Below the pieces are notes generated by a model. It made no database searches. It was not told the origin of the DNA and was given only the letters and a program-made list of their open reading frames with translations. From Astragalus membranaceus (lineage: Eukaryota > Streptophyta > Magnoliopsida > Fabales > Fabaceae): DNA of 64,000 nt. The stretch covers positions 58,802,778 through 58,866,777 of the forward strand of contig CM076848.1 of NCBI GenBank assembly GCA_039519185.1, written 5' to 3'. Made by a program: the position numbers and the translations under genes. Of this stretch, positions 1 to 9,838 are shown one piece after another (the stretch's first letter is position 1; each line of letters begins with the position of its first letter).

Positions 1-120
1 ACTGACTATGTGTTAGGGTAAACTGATTATGTACTGATTATGTGCTGATTATGTGTTAGGGTAAGGCTGACTTAAGGCTGACTTAATGTTTAAGGCTGAC
101 TTATGCAGTTGCCATTTATT

Positions 121-262
121 CATCTTCTTTATGGAGAAAGTGCCATTTGCATGTTTATTGTTTTTAAGGATATTTTGAGAAAGTGCCATCTTCTTTATGT
201 ATTGATGCTATTATTGTTTTTAAGGATATTTTGAGAAAGTGCCATTTGCATGTTTATCGAAT
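121..262. repeat. Imperfect direct duplication
   Basis: A segment with TTTTTAAGGATATTTTGAGA followed by AAGTGCCAT occurs near 160-189 and again near 217-246. Flanking TCTTCTTTATG and TTTGCATGTTTAT blocks are also doubled. Bases 1-110 hold shorter repeats (GATTATGT, AAGGCTGACTTA). It looks like local slippage or repair duplication inside the Helitron. Confidence 0.6.
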
Positions 263-380
263 ATGGGAAAGAGTATGGAGAAATGGTATATGTACTCTCT
301 GTTTTACCATGTGTATCTTATGTGATTTTTTTGCATATATGTCATTCATTGTGTGGGCAGTCTTGAAAATGTTGTGGTGT

Positions 381-540
381 GATCAATTAGATAATGAAGA
401 GCTATATTAGGCTGCAAGAGTTATATTTGCTTTTATTTCTAACAACTCAAAAATATGTAACGAAGTTTGCTTTACAAATGTTGATGCTGAGGAGTTCTGT
501 TTGGCCCAAATATGTGGGCTGCTGAACATTATCATTTAGT
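381..540 (+). pseudogene. CHC: Clathrin heavy chain gene fragment
   Basis: Translation from 381 gives a stretch recognisable as the plant clathrin heavy chain leg: AARVIFAFISN followed by VDAEEFCLAQICGLLNIII, matching the conserved VDAEEFRLAQICGL region. Clathrin heavy chain forms the triskelion coat of endocytic and trans-Golgi vesicles. An in-frame TAG at 408-410 replaces an expected Glu codon. The residues normally between the two blocks (roughly two dozen) are missing, and the frame stops at 538-540. It is a broken, probably internally deleted fragment inside a Helitron, consistent with gene capture. I recognised no other exon of this gene in the window. Confidence 0.7.
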
Positions 541-2071
541 TAATATATTGATTTTTGTTTTAATTGACTATATGTTGAAATGATCTATTAAGTTTTTATT
601 GATTCAGATATGATTTGAATTCCAACTTAGAAATTTTGAACGATTAGAGCTTTCAAAATGTAATGGGGAAGTAAATTATCCATAAAAGTTGGAGTTTTTG
701 CTCAACCTTTGCATAGCATTTCAGAGAAGCAAAAGTTGAAGTGTTTGCTCAAGCTTGGCTACTTGAAGATTTCACATACTTTTTGCTCAAGCTTGACAAC
801 TAGAAATTATCCATAATTAGTATATTATATTATAATTTGGTGATCAATAGATGCTCCTATTGTTTTAATAAATTAGATTTACTTTATTGCTCTTTAGGTG
901 TATGGTTTTCACTATTGCAGAACACTTACTGTTTTGAATCCTTTTCTCTCTTATTTTAATCATTGGTATGATTATTTTGTTTCCAATTGTTTGCAGAAAA
1001 TATGAGTCGAGATGGTGAAAGCCTATGCGTGACTCCATATTTCTCTTTTGTGCAGCCACTATGTTAATAATCTTTTATTCTTTTAGTTTGCTGAAAAAAT
1101 ATCTACTATCATCCATTTCTTCATCTATTAAAACTTAATTTTTCACTTTCAGTTGTTGTTCTTGATCAGGGATTGTAGTTGTGAAAGGAAATTTTTAAAG
1201 TTGCAGCCACAAAAGAAAAGACTAGATAAATATTATACTACTTTTCACTTTCAGTCATTCTTGCTTAGGGAGGGGTGTTCTAGCAGATATGTCTTTCTTT
1301 CTTTCTTTTTTGTTTATTCTTTGCATTTACTTTTATTGAGGATATTTTCGTGAAATGGATCTTTTTTGGTGGTCTGACAAGGTACATTCTAAGGTGAGAC
1401 GACACCAACTCAACTTGAGGATATCATATCATAAAAGATTACATCTATCAATGGTATGGTAGAAAGCTTGGAGTTGAGAAAGTTGTTAATGTTGATTGGA
1501 GTAGTTTTTTTTAATCAAAAAATATTGATTGGAGTAGTTACTATTATCTTCATTAATCTGCCATTGAAGGACTAGAACGAGTTAAACAAAATTTCTAATG
1601 CTTTTGAAGTAAGACACTCGAAGTGTAGTGTGTATGGTAATGGACTTGATGTTTATTTTTACATTCGGTTGGGTAGAGGGAATAAATTCTCAGCGTATCC
1701 ATCATCTGCATGTGTGTGAATATGACCAAGGGATTTGTTAACTAAAAGTTGCATCATATCGAGTTTTAGTTTTATTTACATCCTTGAGAAGCTTGACTGC
1801 ATATGTTTTAAATGCAGGCTGCATTCAGGGTCTTTCAAGTGGAGGTTAGACATCAATAATAAACATTTGTCTTCAAATCTAACACATCACCACATTATTT
1901 AGGAAATTATCATTTAGATTTTATCATCAGTGTCTCATTCTCATATTGTTATAGGTCATTAGTCTTCTTCAATATCCATTTTAATTACATTCCTAACATC
2001 CATTTGATTCACTTAAGTTTCAAAATATGATTTCGAATTTGGGTACTTTTCGTACCACGTAACGTGATCTC
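541..2071. other. AT-rich Helitron interior, no gene seen
   Basis: No ORF here resembles a known protein. Long T-rich and A-rich tracts suggest intron-like or filler DNA captured with the clathrin fragment. Confidence 0.5.
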
Positions 2072-2100
2072 CCCGTGCGGATGCACGGGTATGCTACTAG
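2072..2100 (+). other. Helitron 3' terminal hairpin and CTAG end
   Basis: CCCGTGC (2072-2078) pairs with GCACGGG (2083-2089) around a GGAT loop. After an 11-nt spacer segment the element ends in CTAG at 2097-2100 and the next base is T. This fits the CTRR-T rule for Helitron termination. Confidence 0.8.
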
Positions 2101-2180
2101 TTGACTGAGATACACACAGAGAGACTATTTATAAGATTGCCACTTGGCTTACAGCTATGAGATACAGTCACTGCAGAGAA

Positions 2181-2319
2181 CTTATACTGCAGTGACTGTT
2201 TTTACAGTGCATACAATTAAATTTGTGCAGAATAGCTTGTAAATAGCTTGTAAATAGGAAAATGTAATTCTGCACAAAGTTAATTATATGCACTGTAAAA
2301 ACAGTCACTGCAGTATAAG
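2181..2319. repeat. Inverted repeat with about 53-bp arms
   Basis: The arm at 2181-2233 is nearly the reverse complement of 2267-2319, with a 33-bp loop. The loop and right flank hold further copies of AGGAAAATGTAATTCTGCAC. It would form a long hairpin in RNA or a cruciform in DNA. No TIR/TSD pair proved it to be a MITE. Confidence 0.7.
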
Positions 2320-2499
2320 TGGCAGTAAATAGGAAAATGTAATTCTGCACAAAGTTAAATGTAATTCTGCACAAAAAAATTTATTGATTGTAATTCTGCA
2401 CAAAGTTAAATGTAATTCTATATGAGTGGAAAGATAGTGTAAATAAGAGTTATGTTCCTGAACATACATAAAAAATTTAAAACCTTACACATTGTTTCT

Positions 2500-2955
2500 A
2501 AATATTACCAACAGTGGGAAAATAACAAGCAATATCAGTAAATGATCAACAACATCTTGATAAATATATTGATTGAGCAATATCAATTGAATACTAAATA
2601 CTCACTTTTATTGCTAGATCCAAACCTTCTGAATTTTGTGCAGCATCCAAACCTTCTGAATTTTGTGCTAGATCATTTATTGCTTCATCCAAACCTTCTG
2701 AATTTTGTGCAGCATCTCCAATATCAGTAAATATTACCAACAGTGGGAAAATAACAAGCAATATCAGTAAATGATCAACAACATCTTGATAAATATATTG
2801 ATTGAGCAATATCAATTGAATACTAAATACTCACTTTTATTGCTAGATCCAAATCTTCTGAATTTTGTGCAGCATCCAAACCTTCTGAATTTGTGCTAGA
2901 TCATTTATTGCTTCATCCAAACCTTCTGAATTTTGTGCAGCATCTCCAATACCAC
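2500..2955. repeat. Direct duplication of about 230 bp carrying an RPL5 exon
   Basis: The block beginning ATTACCAACAGTGGG at about 2503 recurs at about 2733 and continues through the exon piece with its AACCTTCTGAATTTTG motif. Within each unit that motif is itself repeated two or three times. The second unit has a one-base deletion near 2892. The duplicates are close, so the event looks fairly recent. Confidence 0.75.
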
Positions 2956-3178
2956 AGTTAACCACTATCTTCTTAACTTTAGGCACCTGAAATTAGAGAG
3001 ACAAAATCCACCATTGCATAAATTGATCTACACTCATTCTCTATGGTTTTGGAGACAAAATCCACCATTGCATAAATTGAATACTAAAGACTCACTTTTC
3101 CTCTGAGTGTGACAGCAATCCCAAGTGGTTGACCTTCCCTGATCTTGAAGGTAGCAACAGTATTCCTAGCATTGAACA
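2594..3178 (-). pseudogene. RPL5: Scrambled exons of plastid ribosomal protein L5 gene
   Basis: Two pieces read on the minus strand as bacterial/plastid-type uL5, the large-subunit protein that contacts 5S rRNA. One piece (about 3170-3096) reads TFKIREGQPLGIAVTLRGK. The other (from 2986 downward) reads VPKVKKIVVNCGIGDAAQNS then EGLDEAINDLA. In uL5 the VPKV block precedes the TFKIREG block; here the order along the minus strand is reversed. Splice-like borders remain (TTTCAG before GTGCCT at 2986/2987; GTGAGT after the TFKIREG exon and after the INDLA copies), so genomic DNA rather than cDNA was captured. The AQNSEGLD segment is repeated. Not functional. Confidence 0.75.
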
Positions 3179-3379
3179 CAGAACAAACACGCCTTATTTT
3201 TAGCATTGAACACAGTACAACCACTTGGAGACATTAGACAAAATCACAAAACCAGTAATAATAGCATTGAACACAAACAAACACGACTTATTTTTACACC
3301 AAAATCAACAAAGGGCGAGAGAGAAAAAACCCTAAAATCTTGACTTGAATCCCTAAAATGCAGAAACTAGAAGATTTAT

Positions 3380-3740
3380 AGGTCTGAGAGAATAGGGAAG
3401 GTGATTTACCTGGTAGAGAAGACAAACAGCGACGAAACTATGAGCCACGACCGAAGAAGAGACGCGCGGCGGAGGGTGGAGTGGTGGCGACGAGTTCGCG
3501 AACGAAATGCACGGTGAGACGTGGTGAAGAACGGCGTGAGAATGCTAGAGGAGAGGCTTCGAGGAGAGTGAAATTCGTGTTCTGAGAATGAGATTCTGAG
3601 AGTGAGAATGCTAGGGTTCGTGGAATTCGTCTTCTCTGAGAGTGAGAGTGAGAGGCTTCGCGCGAGGAGAGTGAAATTGTGAGAGTGAATGTTTGAGAAT
3701 GAGAGTGAGAGGCTCTAAGAGTGTTTTTTTTTTCTTTCAA
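3380..3740 (-). other. Low-complexity leader-like region
   Basis: The plus strand is rich in GAGAGTGAGA, so the minus strand would encode only a Ser/His/Gln/Thr-rich string without domains. A GTAAAT donor-like site follows a minus-strand CTACCAG near 3411. The simplest reading is the first, non-coding exon or promoter end of a chimeric transcript that includes the L5 exons. No protein function is claimed. Confidence 0.35.
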
Positions 3741-3825
3741 TTTTTGGACTTTAGAGGTCGCGCGCGAATAGAAGCATGACGTCTAAAGTATTAGAACAGA
3801 AGAAAAAAAATTCACCCCTAATTAC

Positions 3826-4054
3826 AAGTTTGCCACCGTGTCACTTATGTAGTCAGGCCCTTACACGCCTGACTTCTAAAGTCTTATTTTTTCCCTATTC
3901 CTTCACTTTAGACGTCAGGCGTGTATCTGCTTGACCTTAATACTCGCGAGTTTTGCCACTTATTTACAAGTTTGCCACCGTATCTACCTATGAAGTCAGG
4001 CATCTGGGCGTCTGACTTTAAATGTCTAATTCTAATGTCATTTTTGCACTAGTG
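3826..4054. mobile_element. CACTA-like transposon terminus
   Basis: Read on the minus strand the end is CACTAGTGCAAAAA (4054-4041), the usual form of a CACTA (En/Spm) terminal inverted repeat. Inward from it lie several copies of GTCAGGC/GCCTGAC, as expected for subterminal transposase sites. The opposite end was not found, so the element may be truncated or nested. Its interior probably includes the L5 fragments at 2500-3180. Confidence 0.55.
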
Positions 4055-4434
4055 AGAAGTTCATGCAAGAGGAAGAATAAGAGGGTGGGGATAGTCTCAG
4101 TTACCTTGCTTGAAGAAGATGGAGTGGTTAGAGTTTTTTTTTAAGAACCCGTTATCTTTCTTGAGAAAGGACTCAACAGCTTCGGATCTCCAACTTTGCG
4201 GAAGTGATCAACGATGGAACACATAGGAAGATGGTGCGTGGGTTACGACACCAGAGAAGGACGTAGAGACAGTCGGTGCGTGTGATCGCCTGTAGCAGTT
4301 GATGTTCACGACATTATTGGGTCATACCCATCTTAAATCAGCAATCATAATGCATGGTGTCGTCGCCGGAGTTTCTATCCCCCTTCTCTCGATTCTTCCC
4401 CTCTCCTTCTCTCGTTTTCTTTTTCACATATGAC

Positions 4435-4505
<71 letters not shown>

Positions 4506-5088
4506 GATATGACGAGCTTAACTTAGGGGGATAGAACAAGGGGGTTTGAGAGGAGGACAAGGGAAGTTGGAGGGGATGAAGAGAGAATAAGAAAAGAAAA
4601 CAAAAAGAGGAAAAAGAGGAGGAGCAAAGGGAAAAGAGGACGGGGATTTTGAATTTGGTAGATAGTGGAATTTGGTGAAAGATATTGGAGTGAGAAAGAA
4701 AGAAAGCATGAGGAAGAGAGAGACTTAAGATAGGTAGAAGAATTAATGAAAGAGAGAGAGAATGCACAACGTATACCCAAGAAAAAAGTGGCCAACGTTG
4801 AAAAGCAAGGTGTAAATATTTGGAGGGAAAACCGAATAAATTTGTTTTGGATGTCATAGCATTTTTTCCACTTTTGTACGGGGGAATGATTAACCAAACT
4901 GATTTGGCTGTGTGAAAACTACGATTTTATCAACGTGGAGTCATTTTTTTCTTTCTGCATGAACAGCCCACTACAAAAGTAATGAGTAGACAAGTAAATG
5001 GAGGAATGAACAGCCCATTATTAACGTATGAAAGTGCATGCATGTTGCCTTACCCGCTAGTTTCTCTGAAAATGGACATAGGAATATG
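4055..5088. other. Unassigned DNA between two CACTA-like elements
   Basis: Apart from the TC microsatellite I see no recognisable gene. The minus strand has open frames at 4375-4897, but they are created by the microsatellite and pyrimidine-rich flank and encode Ser/Leu/Phe-rich strings. Confidence 0.5.
4436..4501. repeat. (TC)n microsatellite
   Basis: An uninterrupted CT dinucleotide run of about 33 units lies in a pyrimidine-rich stretch. It is likely to be length-polymorphic. Confidence 0.95.
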
Positions 5089-5107
5089 CATACAAGAAAA
5101 TCGCTCA

Positions 5108-5340
5108 TTTGCGACGGCAATTTCCGTCGCAAATGGACCTTTTTCCGTGGCAAATGTGAATTTGCGACGGAATTTGCGACGGACGAATAGTCGTGGCAAA
5201 ACAGCTCGTCGCAAAGCGTTTGCGACGAAACTCCCCGTCGCAAATAATCCGTCGCAAAGTCGTCGCATATTTCTGTGGCAAAGTCGTCGCAAACTCTGAC
5301 AACTTTTCGTCGCAAAGCCGTCGCAAATCCGTCGGAAATT
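5108..5340. repeat. Subterminal GCGACGG repeats, left end
   Basis: About fifteen copies of GCGACGG, CCGTCGC or near variants (GTGGCAAA, CGTCGCAAA) occur in both orientations in about 230 bp. In CACTA elements such arrays bind the element's TNPA-like protein. The overlapping open frames here are products of the repeat and are not genes. Confidence 0.75.
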
Positions 5341-6055
5341 TTAAAAAAAAATTAAAAAAAATTAAATTATACATCCAAAATACTATTTAATAGTTATATC
5401 TATACATACTAATCAGTACTAATACATACTATTAAATCATAATAACTGTTTACGTACTAATACTGATATTTGGTTTATAGAATATTTCAATGAATAATAG
5501 TCTAATTGAGATTAAAAAAACAGCAATGAAGGAAATATTGGAAAGGAATATAAGAAAAAGTGTTACAGATTAATTTTCAAGACAGATGTCTGATACAACA
5601 ATTACAAAATCAGCAGTTTATGTTACAAGTGTTACAAAATCAACAATTACAAAAGTGTTACGGTTTATGTTATATACAAGCATAACATAAACTCACTTAA
5701 ATTTGGGTCCTTGGCCAGAACAGCATGAGCAGTTGCTTTCCTTCTCTTCCCATAGAAACAAGGACAAAGAACAACAGCACAACATGCCAAATTGCCAACA
5801 AATCCTTATGCAGAAATTTTCTCCCTACCTTTGAAAGTAAATTCACTGCAAAGAAACAAGGTGTTGTCAGAATTTACACAAATGGGAATACGAAACGCTA
5901 TACCAGACAGTGCTATACCAGACAAACTTTACAATTATGGACTGAACATCAAACCAAGAAATTCATTAGTTCACAGTTCAAATGTTTCAATCAGATTGAC
6001 CATTGAAAATGGATAAAAGATAATTAAAATTGTTTAAAAACAATAAAATATAAAA

Positions 6056-6560
6056 TCAAATAAAGGTAAGGTATAAACACTTCAAGGGATTATGCACGTA
6101 CCCTTGTGAATAATTGCTTTCTCCAAAAACACCTTGTGAAAATTTTGGAACTTTGAACTCGTGTTGCATTGTAGTAGCAAAAAGCTGTGCTTCTTCCTCT
6201 GATTTCATGATCATGGAACAAGGATTATGCACGTACCCATCAAAGAAATTGTTGTTTGGCTCATTGTTGTTCTCTTGGAAGCACTTTTGGCGCTTTGAAC
6301 TTGGAAAGTTGTAGTCATCTTCAGGGGGTAAAATGTAATTATTATCATCAGAAGAGAGTGAAGTGAAAATGGGGTCATAATAAGCAGAAGCATAATCATC
6401 ATGATGAGGGTAGAACAAACTTGTTTGGTCAAAATTGTAGGAATCATCAAAGACAGTGTTTGGAAGGAAGAGAAAAGTTTCATCATAAGCAGGGAGGTTT
6501 TGTTCAATAACTTGTGGTGCAACTATTGGTGCTTCTTCATAGAAAGTACCACTATTGGTG
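6056..6560 (-). pseudogene. Unrecognised Asn/Asp-rich gene fragment
   Basis: A minus-strand frame reads through a Tyr/Asp/Asn-rich segment (about 6550-6090) with DETFLFLPNTVFDDSYNFDQ, then NNNYIL-like runs, a basic SSKRQK patch and twice the peptide GYVHNP (near 6235 and 6100). The doubled GYVHNP, and a doubled block near 6527-6570, mark local duplications like those in the L5 fragment. The composition resembles the activation region of a plant transcription factor (I considered bHLH), but no DNA-binding domain is present and I do not assign a family. Confidence 0.35.
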
Positions 6561-6774
6561 CTTCTTCATAGAATAGTTGAATTGAATTTGAAGATGACGA
6601 AAGCAAAAGACTTTTATTGAGAAAGAAAAGAAAGATATGAAAAGTACAAAAACTGAATGTATATAGACTCATAGAGTCACTAACTACCTCAAGCGAGTTT
6701 GTGAATGTATATAGACTCAGATTTCCCTCACTTCCCAACAAGGAACTTATTTTGTTCAAAGGATTTGAGAACTA

Positions 6775-6893
6775 CCTTTTCTTGAGACAGATCAGAATGG
6801 ATGACATCAACTCTAATATTGTCAAATGCAAGTTCACCATACAGCTCTTTGGCTCGCTCCTTGCTTTGGACCAAGACCAATACGGGAGGATTT
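6775..6893 (-). pseudogene. RH57: DEAD-box RNA helicase fragment, RH57/ROK1 type
   Basis: The minus strand reads PPVLVLVQSKERAKELYGEL then AFDNIRVDVIHSDLSQE. This matches the start of the helicase C domain of plant RH57, the homologue of yeast Rok1, an ATP-dependent RNA helicase of small-subunit ribosome assembly. VQSKERA corresponds to motif IV. The match is lost after DLSQE, where motifs V and VI should follow. A single exon-sized piece inside the CACTA-like element, it cannot encode an active helicase. Confidence 0.7.
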
Positions 6894-6899
6894 AGACTC

Positions 6900-9060
6900 T
6901 ACAAAATATCGAAGGCAAAAAGGTCAGCAAATGCAAGCAATTATACCATTAGAAATGAGCTAATAGGAGGGGCTATAATATTATGTTATGTGCCTTCAAC
7001 AAGTCTTAGGTAGGTGTTAAAATAACAAGTATTCCAAGCCACTATATTATGTTCAAGTTCATAACACATTTAATTATATGTATGCAGCTCACAATCAGGA
7101 ACAAACAAGATCAATTAATAATAGTTATTAATAATAGTTAATAATAGGAAGTACATATTATGATAAAATGCAGTGATGTTTCTAATTTCTTTTGAAAGAG
7201 ACCCACACTCACTAATGCCAAGAACAACCTAATGATGAAGAAGAAAACCAAACTGACTAATAATGTTTTTATCTAAAGCATCCATCTTATACTGAAAATG
7301 TCACACTTTTTATACTGAAAATACTTCATAGTCCAAGTTCCACTCAACACTAACCACTCAGCATCAGATTCCAATTTAAGAATAAATAAATAGCAATAAT
7401 GAGCACATTAGATTGATAAAATAAAACCTTACCATAGCTTCCAAAGAAATGTTATAATTAGTCTTAATTCACACACACAAAACGAAAATGTAGATAATAG
7501 TTGCTAAAAATTTATTTCAGCAGAGCATACAAGTTCCACTAGTTACGAAAGCATAAAGAAAGGACATGATAGAATTTATGAAGTACACAAGGGACATCAC
7601 AAAGAAAGACGGACTTGCAATCTAACCAGTGATGTAGAAGATGGCATCTATCAAACAAAACAGCCTCGGTGCAGTTACACCTTCCTGATTCAAAGTGAAG
7701 CAATTATCAATAACTGTAGTGAATGCATGAAAATAATACAGAAAAAGCATTACTATCAAATAAGATCTTACCTTGATTTAGGCATGGCGAGGTCGACACT
7801 CTCCATAGAGTATAAACTATAAAAGCCAGGTGAAGACTTTGGAAAGAAGCATTAACTAGGGGGAAATGGAATACATCAGGGGATAGTAACTTACATCTTG
7901 TTTGACAAGGATTTACCCTACAGAACTAAAGCAGTCAGCTACATAAGATTATAAGATTATATATTACCAAACCCTTCCAACTTTTCTTTATAACTAATTA
8001 TGGAATTTCACCAATTTCAAACATAAGCAAAACTTATTTCATACCTTCATATTGGATCAACAATAGACTGTGCATAGTCTGTTCATTGGAAAGAAGAGTG
8101 GTGTATTAAGCAGTGATCATAAAAGCATAGGCAAAGTGACAAACTACTATTTTCAAATGTACATAGGCACAACAAATTATGAAAAAATTAGTGAGTGATT
8201 TAAGGCTGCAAAAATTCCATACCCCATGAAGTAGTGAATGATTTAAGGTTGCAGAAATCTCTTGTCTTATTGACCATTGCAATTCAAGCTGCAATGTTAC
8301 ATCAATACTTAAGTCATTAACACTATCCCACTCCTGCCGAAAACACAAAATCAAATCAGAAAATTTGATCAATGAACAACAGAATTATAAATGCAGCAAT
8401 TTAAGTTAACAATATCTGCAAGTTCCAAATAAAATAAAACAAAAGATAGCAGTGGCATATGGGATGCCACTTATGGCCAAGTTAATTCAAAATGTGAATT
8501 AAAATTCTAAAAGCTACAATTCTACATTATTAAAGAACCGATACTACTACCTATTTATTCAGTTGAATCTGAAGTTGAAGCCCAGAGGACTTCTCCTTAT
8601 AATATTAATCAAAACCACAACAACCGTTAACACTCAGATTTTGTTCTTCTATTACTGATAAAAAATGCACCCTTAATAGTTAAAATTTCACATATATGAA
8701 ACTCACTACCCTCAAAGGAAACAAAGCTACAAATATGAAGGAAAAAATACCAGAGAAGAAAGTTGCATCACTGAAATAACAACAATCAACCACAGCCTTG
8801 CTAATCAGAGAAAAAACAAAAGAGCAATAACAAACCGAAAATCCCTAAAATTGTGAAATGGTTCCTCTTCGCTAAACATCACAAAAAAATCAAAGCTTAA
8901 AATGTGGAAAATGGAAATCAGTAAAACGAAGAGGAAGGAAGAGGAAGACTGAGATGAAAAAAGGGAAAAAGGAAAGCTCACCCGCTGTATCTCTTCGAAG
9001 AGGAAGGAAGAGGAAGACAGAAATTAGGGTTTTCAATTCATGCAGAAATTGAACAATTTT
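6900..9060. other. AT-rich CACTA interior with possible further gene pieces
   Basis: Mostly AT-rich, intron-like DNA. A minus-strand frame at 8106-8372 contains QLELQWSIRQEISATLNHS, which looks protein-derived and is partly duplicated (TGATTTAAGG(C/T)TGCA twice). I cannot name its source. Confidence 0.35.
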
Positions 9061-9067
9061 CCCCAAA

Positions 9068-9430
9068 TCAAACAATCATTAAAGAAGAGAAGAAGAACCT
9101 AAGCTGAGAAGAAGAAGAAGAACTAAAGAAGAAGAAGAAGAAAGCTCGCGAACTGAAGAACTGAAGAAGAAAGCTCGTTGAAGAGGGGAAGACGAAATGG
9201 TGGTGGTGAGAAGCGAAGGGCCGGCTGAGCAACGACAGGGGTGGAGACTGGTGGAGGCGGAGGCTGAGAGTGAAAGGTGAGAGGGAGAGGGAGGGGGCAG
9301 CGTGAGGGAAGCTCAAGAGGGAGAGGGAGTCTGAGAAAGAAAATAGAAAGAAGGAAACTAATAAACGCGTATTTGGTGTTTAAGTGATGATCATTTGCGA
9401 CGGGCTTGTGACGGGATCTCCGTCGCAAAT
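9068..9430 (-). other. Purine-rich leader-like region at the CACTA right end
   Basis: GAAGAAGAAG and GAGGGAGAGGG tracts make minus-strand frames rich in Ser, Leu, Pro and Phe. These resemble 5' UTR or first-exon sequence of plant housekeeping genes rather than a protein, and may be the promoter end of the transcript crossing the captured fragments. Confidence 0.35.
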
Positions 9431-9552
9431 TGCGACCGTTTTCAAAATCCGTGGCAAACTCCAGCGGGAAATTTCGCGCCTCTTACTTTTTATACAGGCC
9501 GTCGCAAATCTGTGGCAAATTACTGACGGATTAAGCCCCGTCGCAAATGTTG
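9392..9552. repeat. Subterminal GCGACGG repeats, right end
   Basis: Seven or more TTTGCGACGG / CCGTCGCAAAT variants mirror the array at 5108-5340, which supports pairing the two ends as one element. Confidence 0.7.
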
Positions 9553-9628
9553 GTAGCTAAAACAGGTTTTTCTTGCCGCTCATTTGGCTGAAAATGATGC
9601 TAGGATTAAAAAGAAGAGATTTTATGCC

Positions 9629-9635
9629 TATAAAA
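9629..9635 (+). promoter_or_regulatory. TATA box upstream of the GH28 pseudogene
   Basis: TATAAAA lies about 100 bp before the first recognisable GH28 codons, followed by a CT-rich leader with TTCTTTCTATACG. It is the relic of the original promoter. Confidence 0.5.
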
Positions 9636-9833
9636 GGCACTCATGGTGAATGTCACTACATACCTTTGATATATGAATTAAGTTCATTATAGAAAACTCT
9701 CTTTCTTTCTATACGTGTGTGAGAGTGAGAGAAGCTTGAGTTCCTCAGAATCATTTTCTTAACAGAAAGGCTAAAATTGAGATAACGTTCTTTGAGTACA
9801 ATGGTATAAATTGCATAGCTGATACATAGTGCT

Positions 9834-9838
9834 TCATT
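9834..9838. repeat. Target-site duplication of solo LTR E (left)
   Basis: TCATT immediately before the LTR start, repeated at 11516-11520. Confidence 0.85.

Larger units (their letters stand above)
1..2100 (+). mobile_element. Helitron, 3' portion (5' end not found)
   Basis: The sequence up to 2100 ends in a typical plant Helitron 3' terminus: a 7-bp GC-rich hairpin, 11 further bases and a terminal CTAG followed by T. Helitrons move by rolling-circle replication, leave no target duplication and often pick up host gene pieces. The interior is AT-rich, encodes no Rep/helicase protein and carries a clathrin heavy chain fragment, so this is a non-autonomous copy. I could not identify the 5' TC end, which probably lies before the window, so the left boundary given is only the window edge. 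Confidence 0.7.
5089..9575 (-). mobile_element. Non-autonomous CACTA-like element with captured gene pieces
   Basis: Both ends carry the same subterminal motif, TTTGCGACGG and its reverse complement: densely at 5108-5340 and again at 9392-9552. The left end reads CATACAAGAAAA (close to the CACTACAAGAAAA consensus) and the right end reads GGTTTTTCTTG, its partner with decayed last bases. Exact ends and the 3-bp target duplication could not be fixed. No TNP2-type transposase is encoded. The interior has gene fragments on the minus strand (an RH57-type helicase piece and an acidic Asn-rich piece) and a purine-rich leader near the right end, so the arrangement looks like transduplicated genes transcribed right to left. 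Confidence 0.65.

Noticed and set aside
4375..4897. Overlapping 124-160 codon frames on the minus strand
   Set aside because: They run through the TC microsatellite and pyrimidine-rich flank; no domain and no start context.
4982..5390. Basic Arg/Lys-rich small proteins in several frames
   Set aside because: Translation of the GCGACGG subterminal repeat array in every frame gives such strings.
6056..6560. Assignment of the Asn/Asp-rich fragment to a bHLH factor
   Set aside because: No basic-helix-loop-helix region is present; composition alone is not enough.
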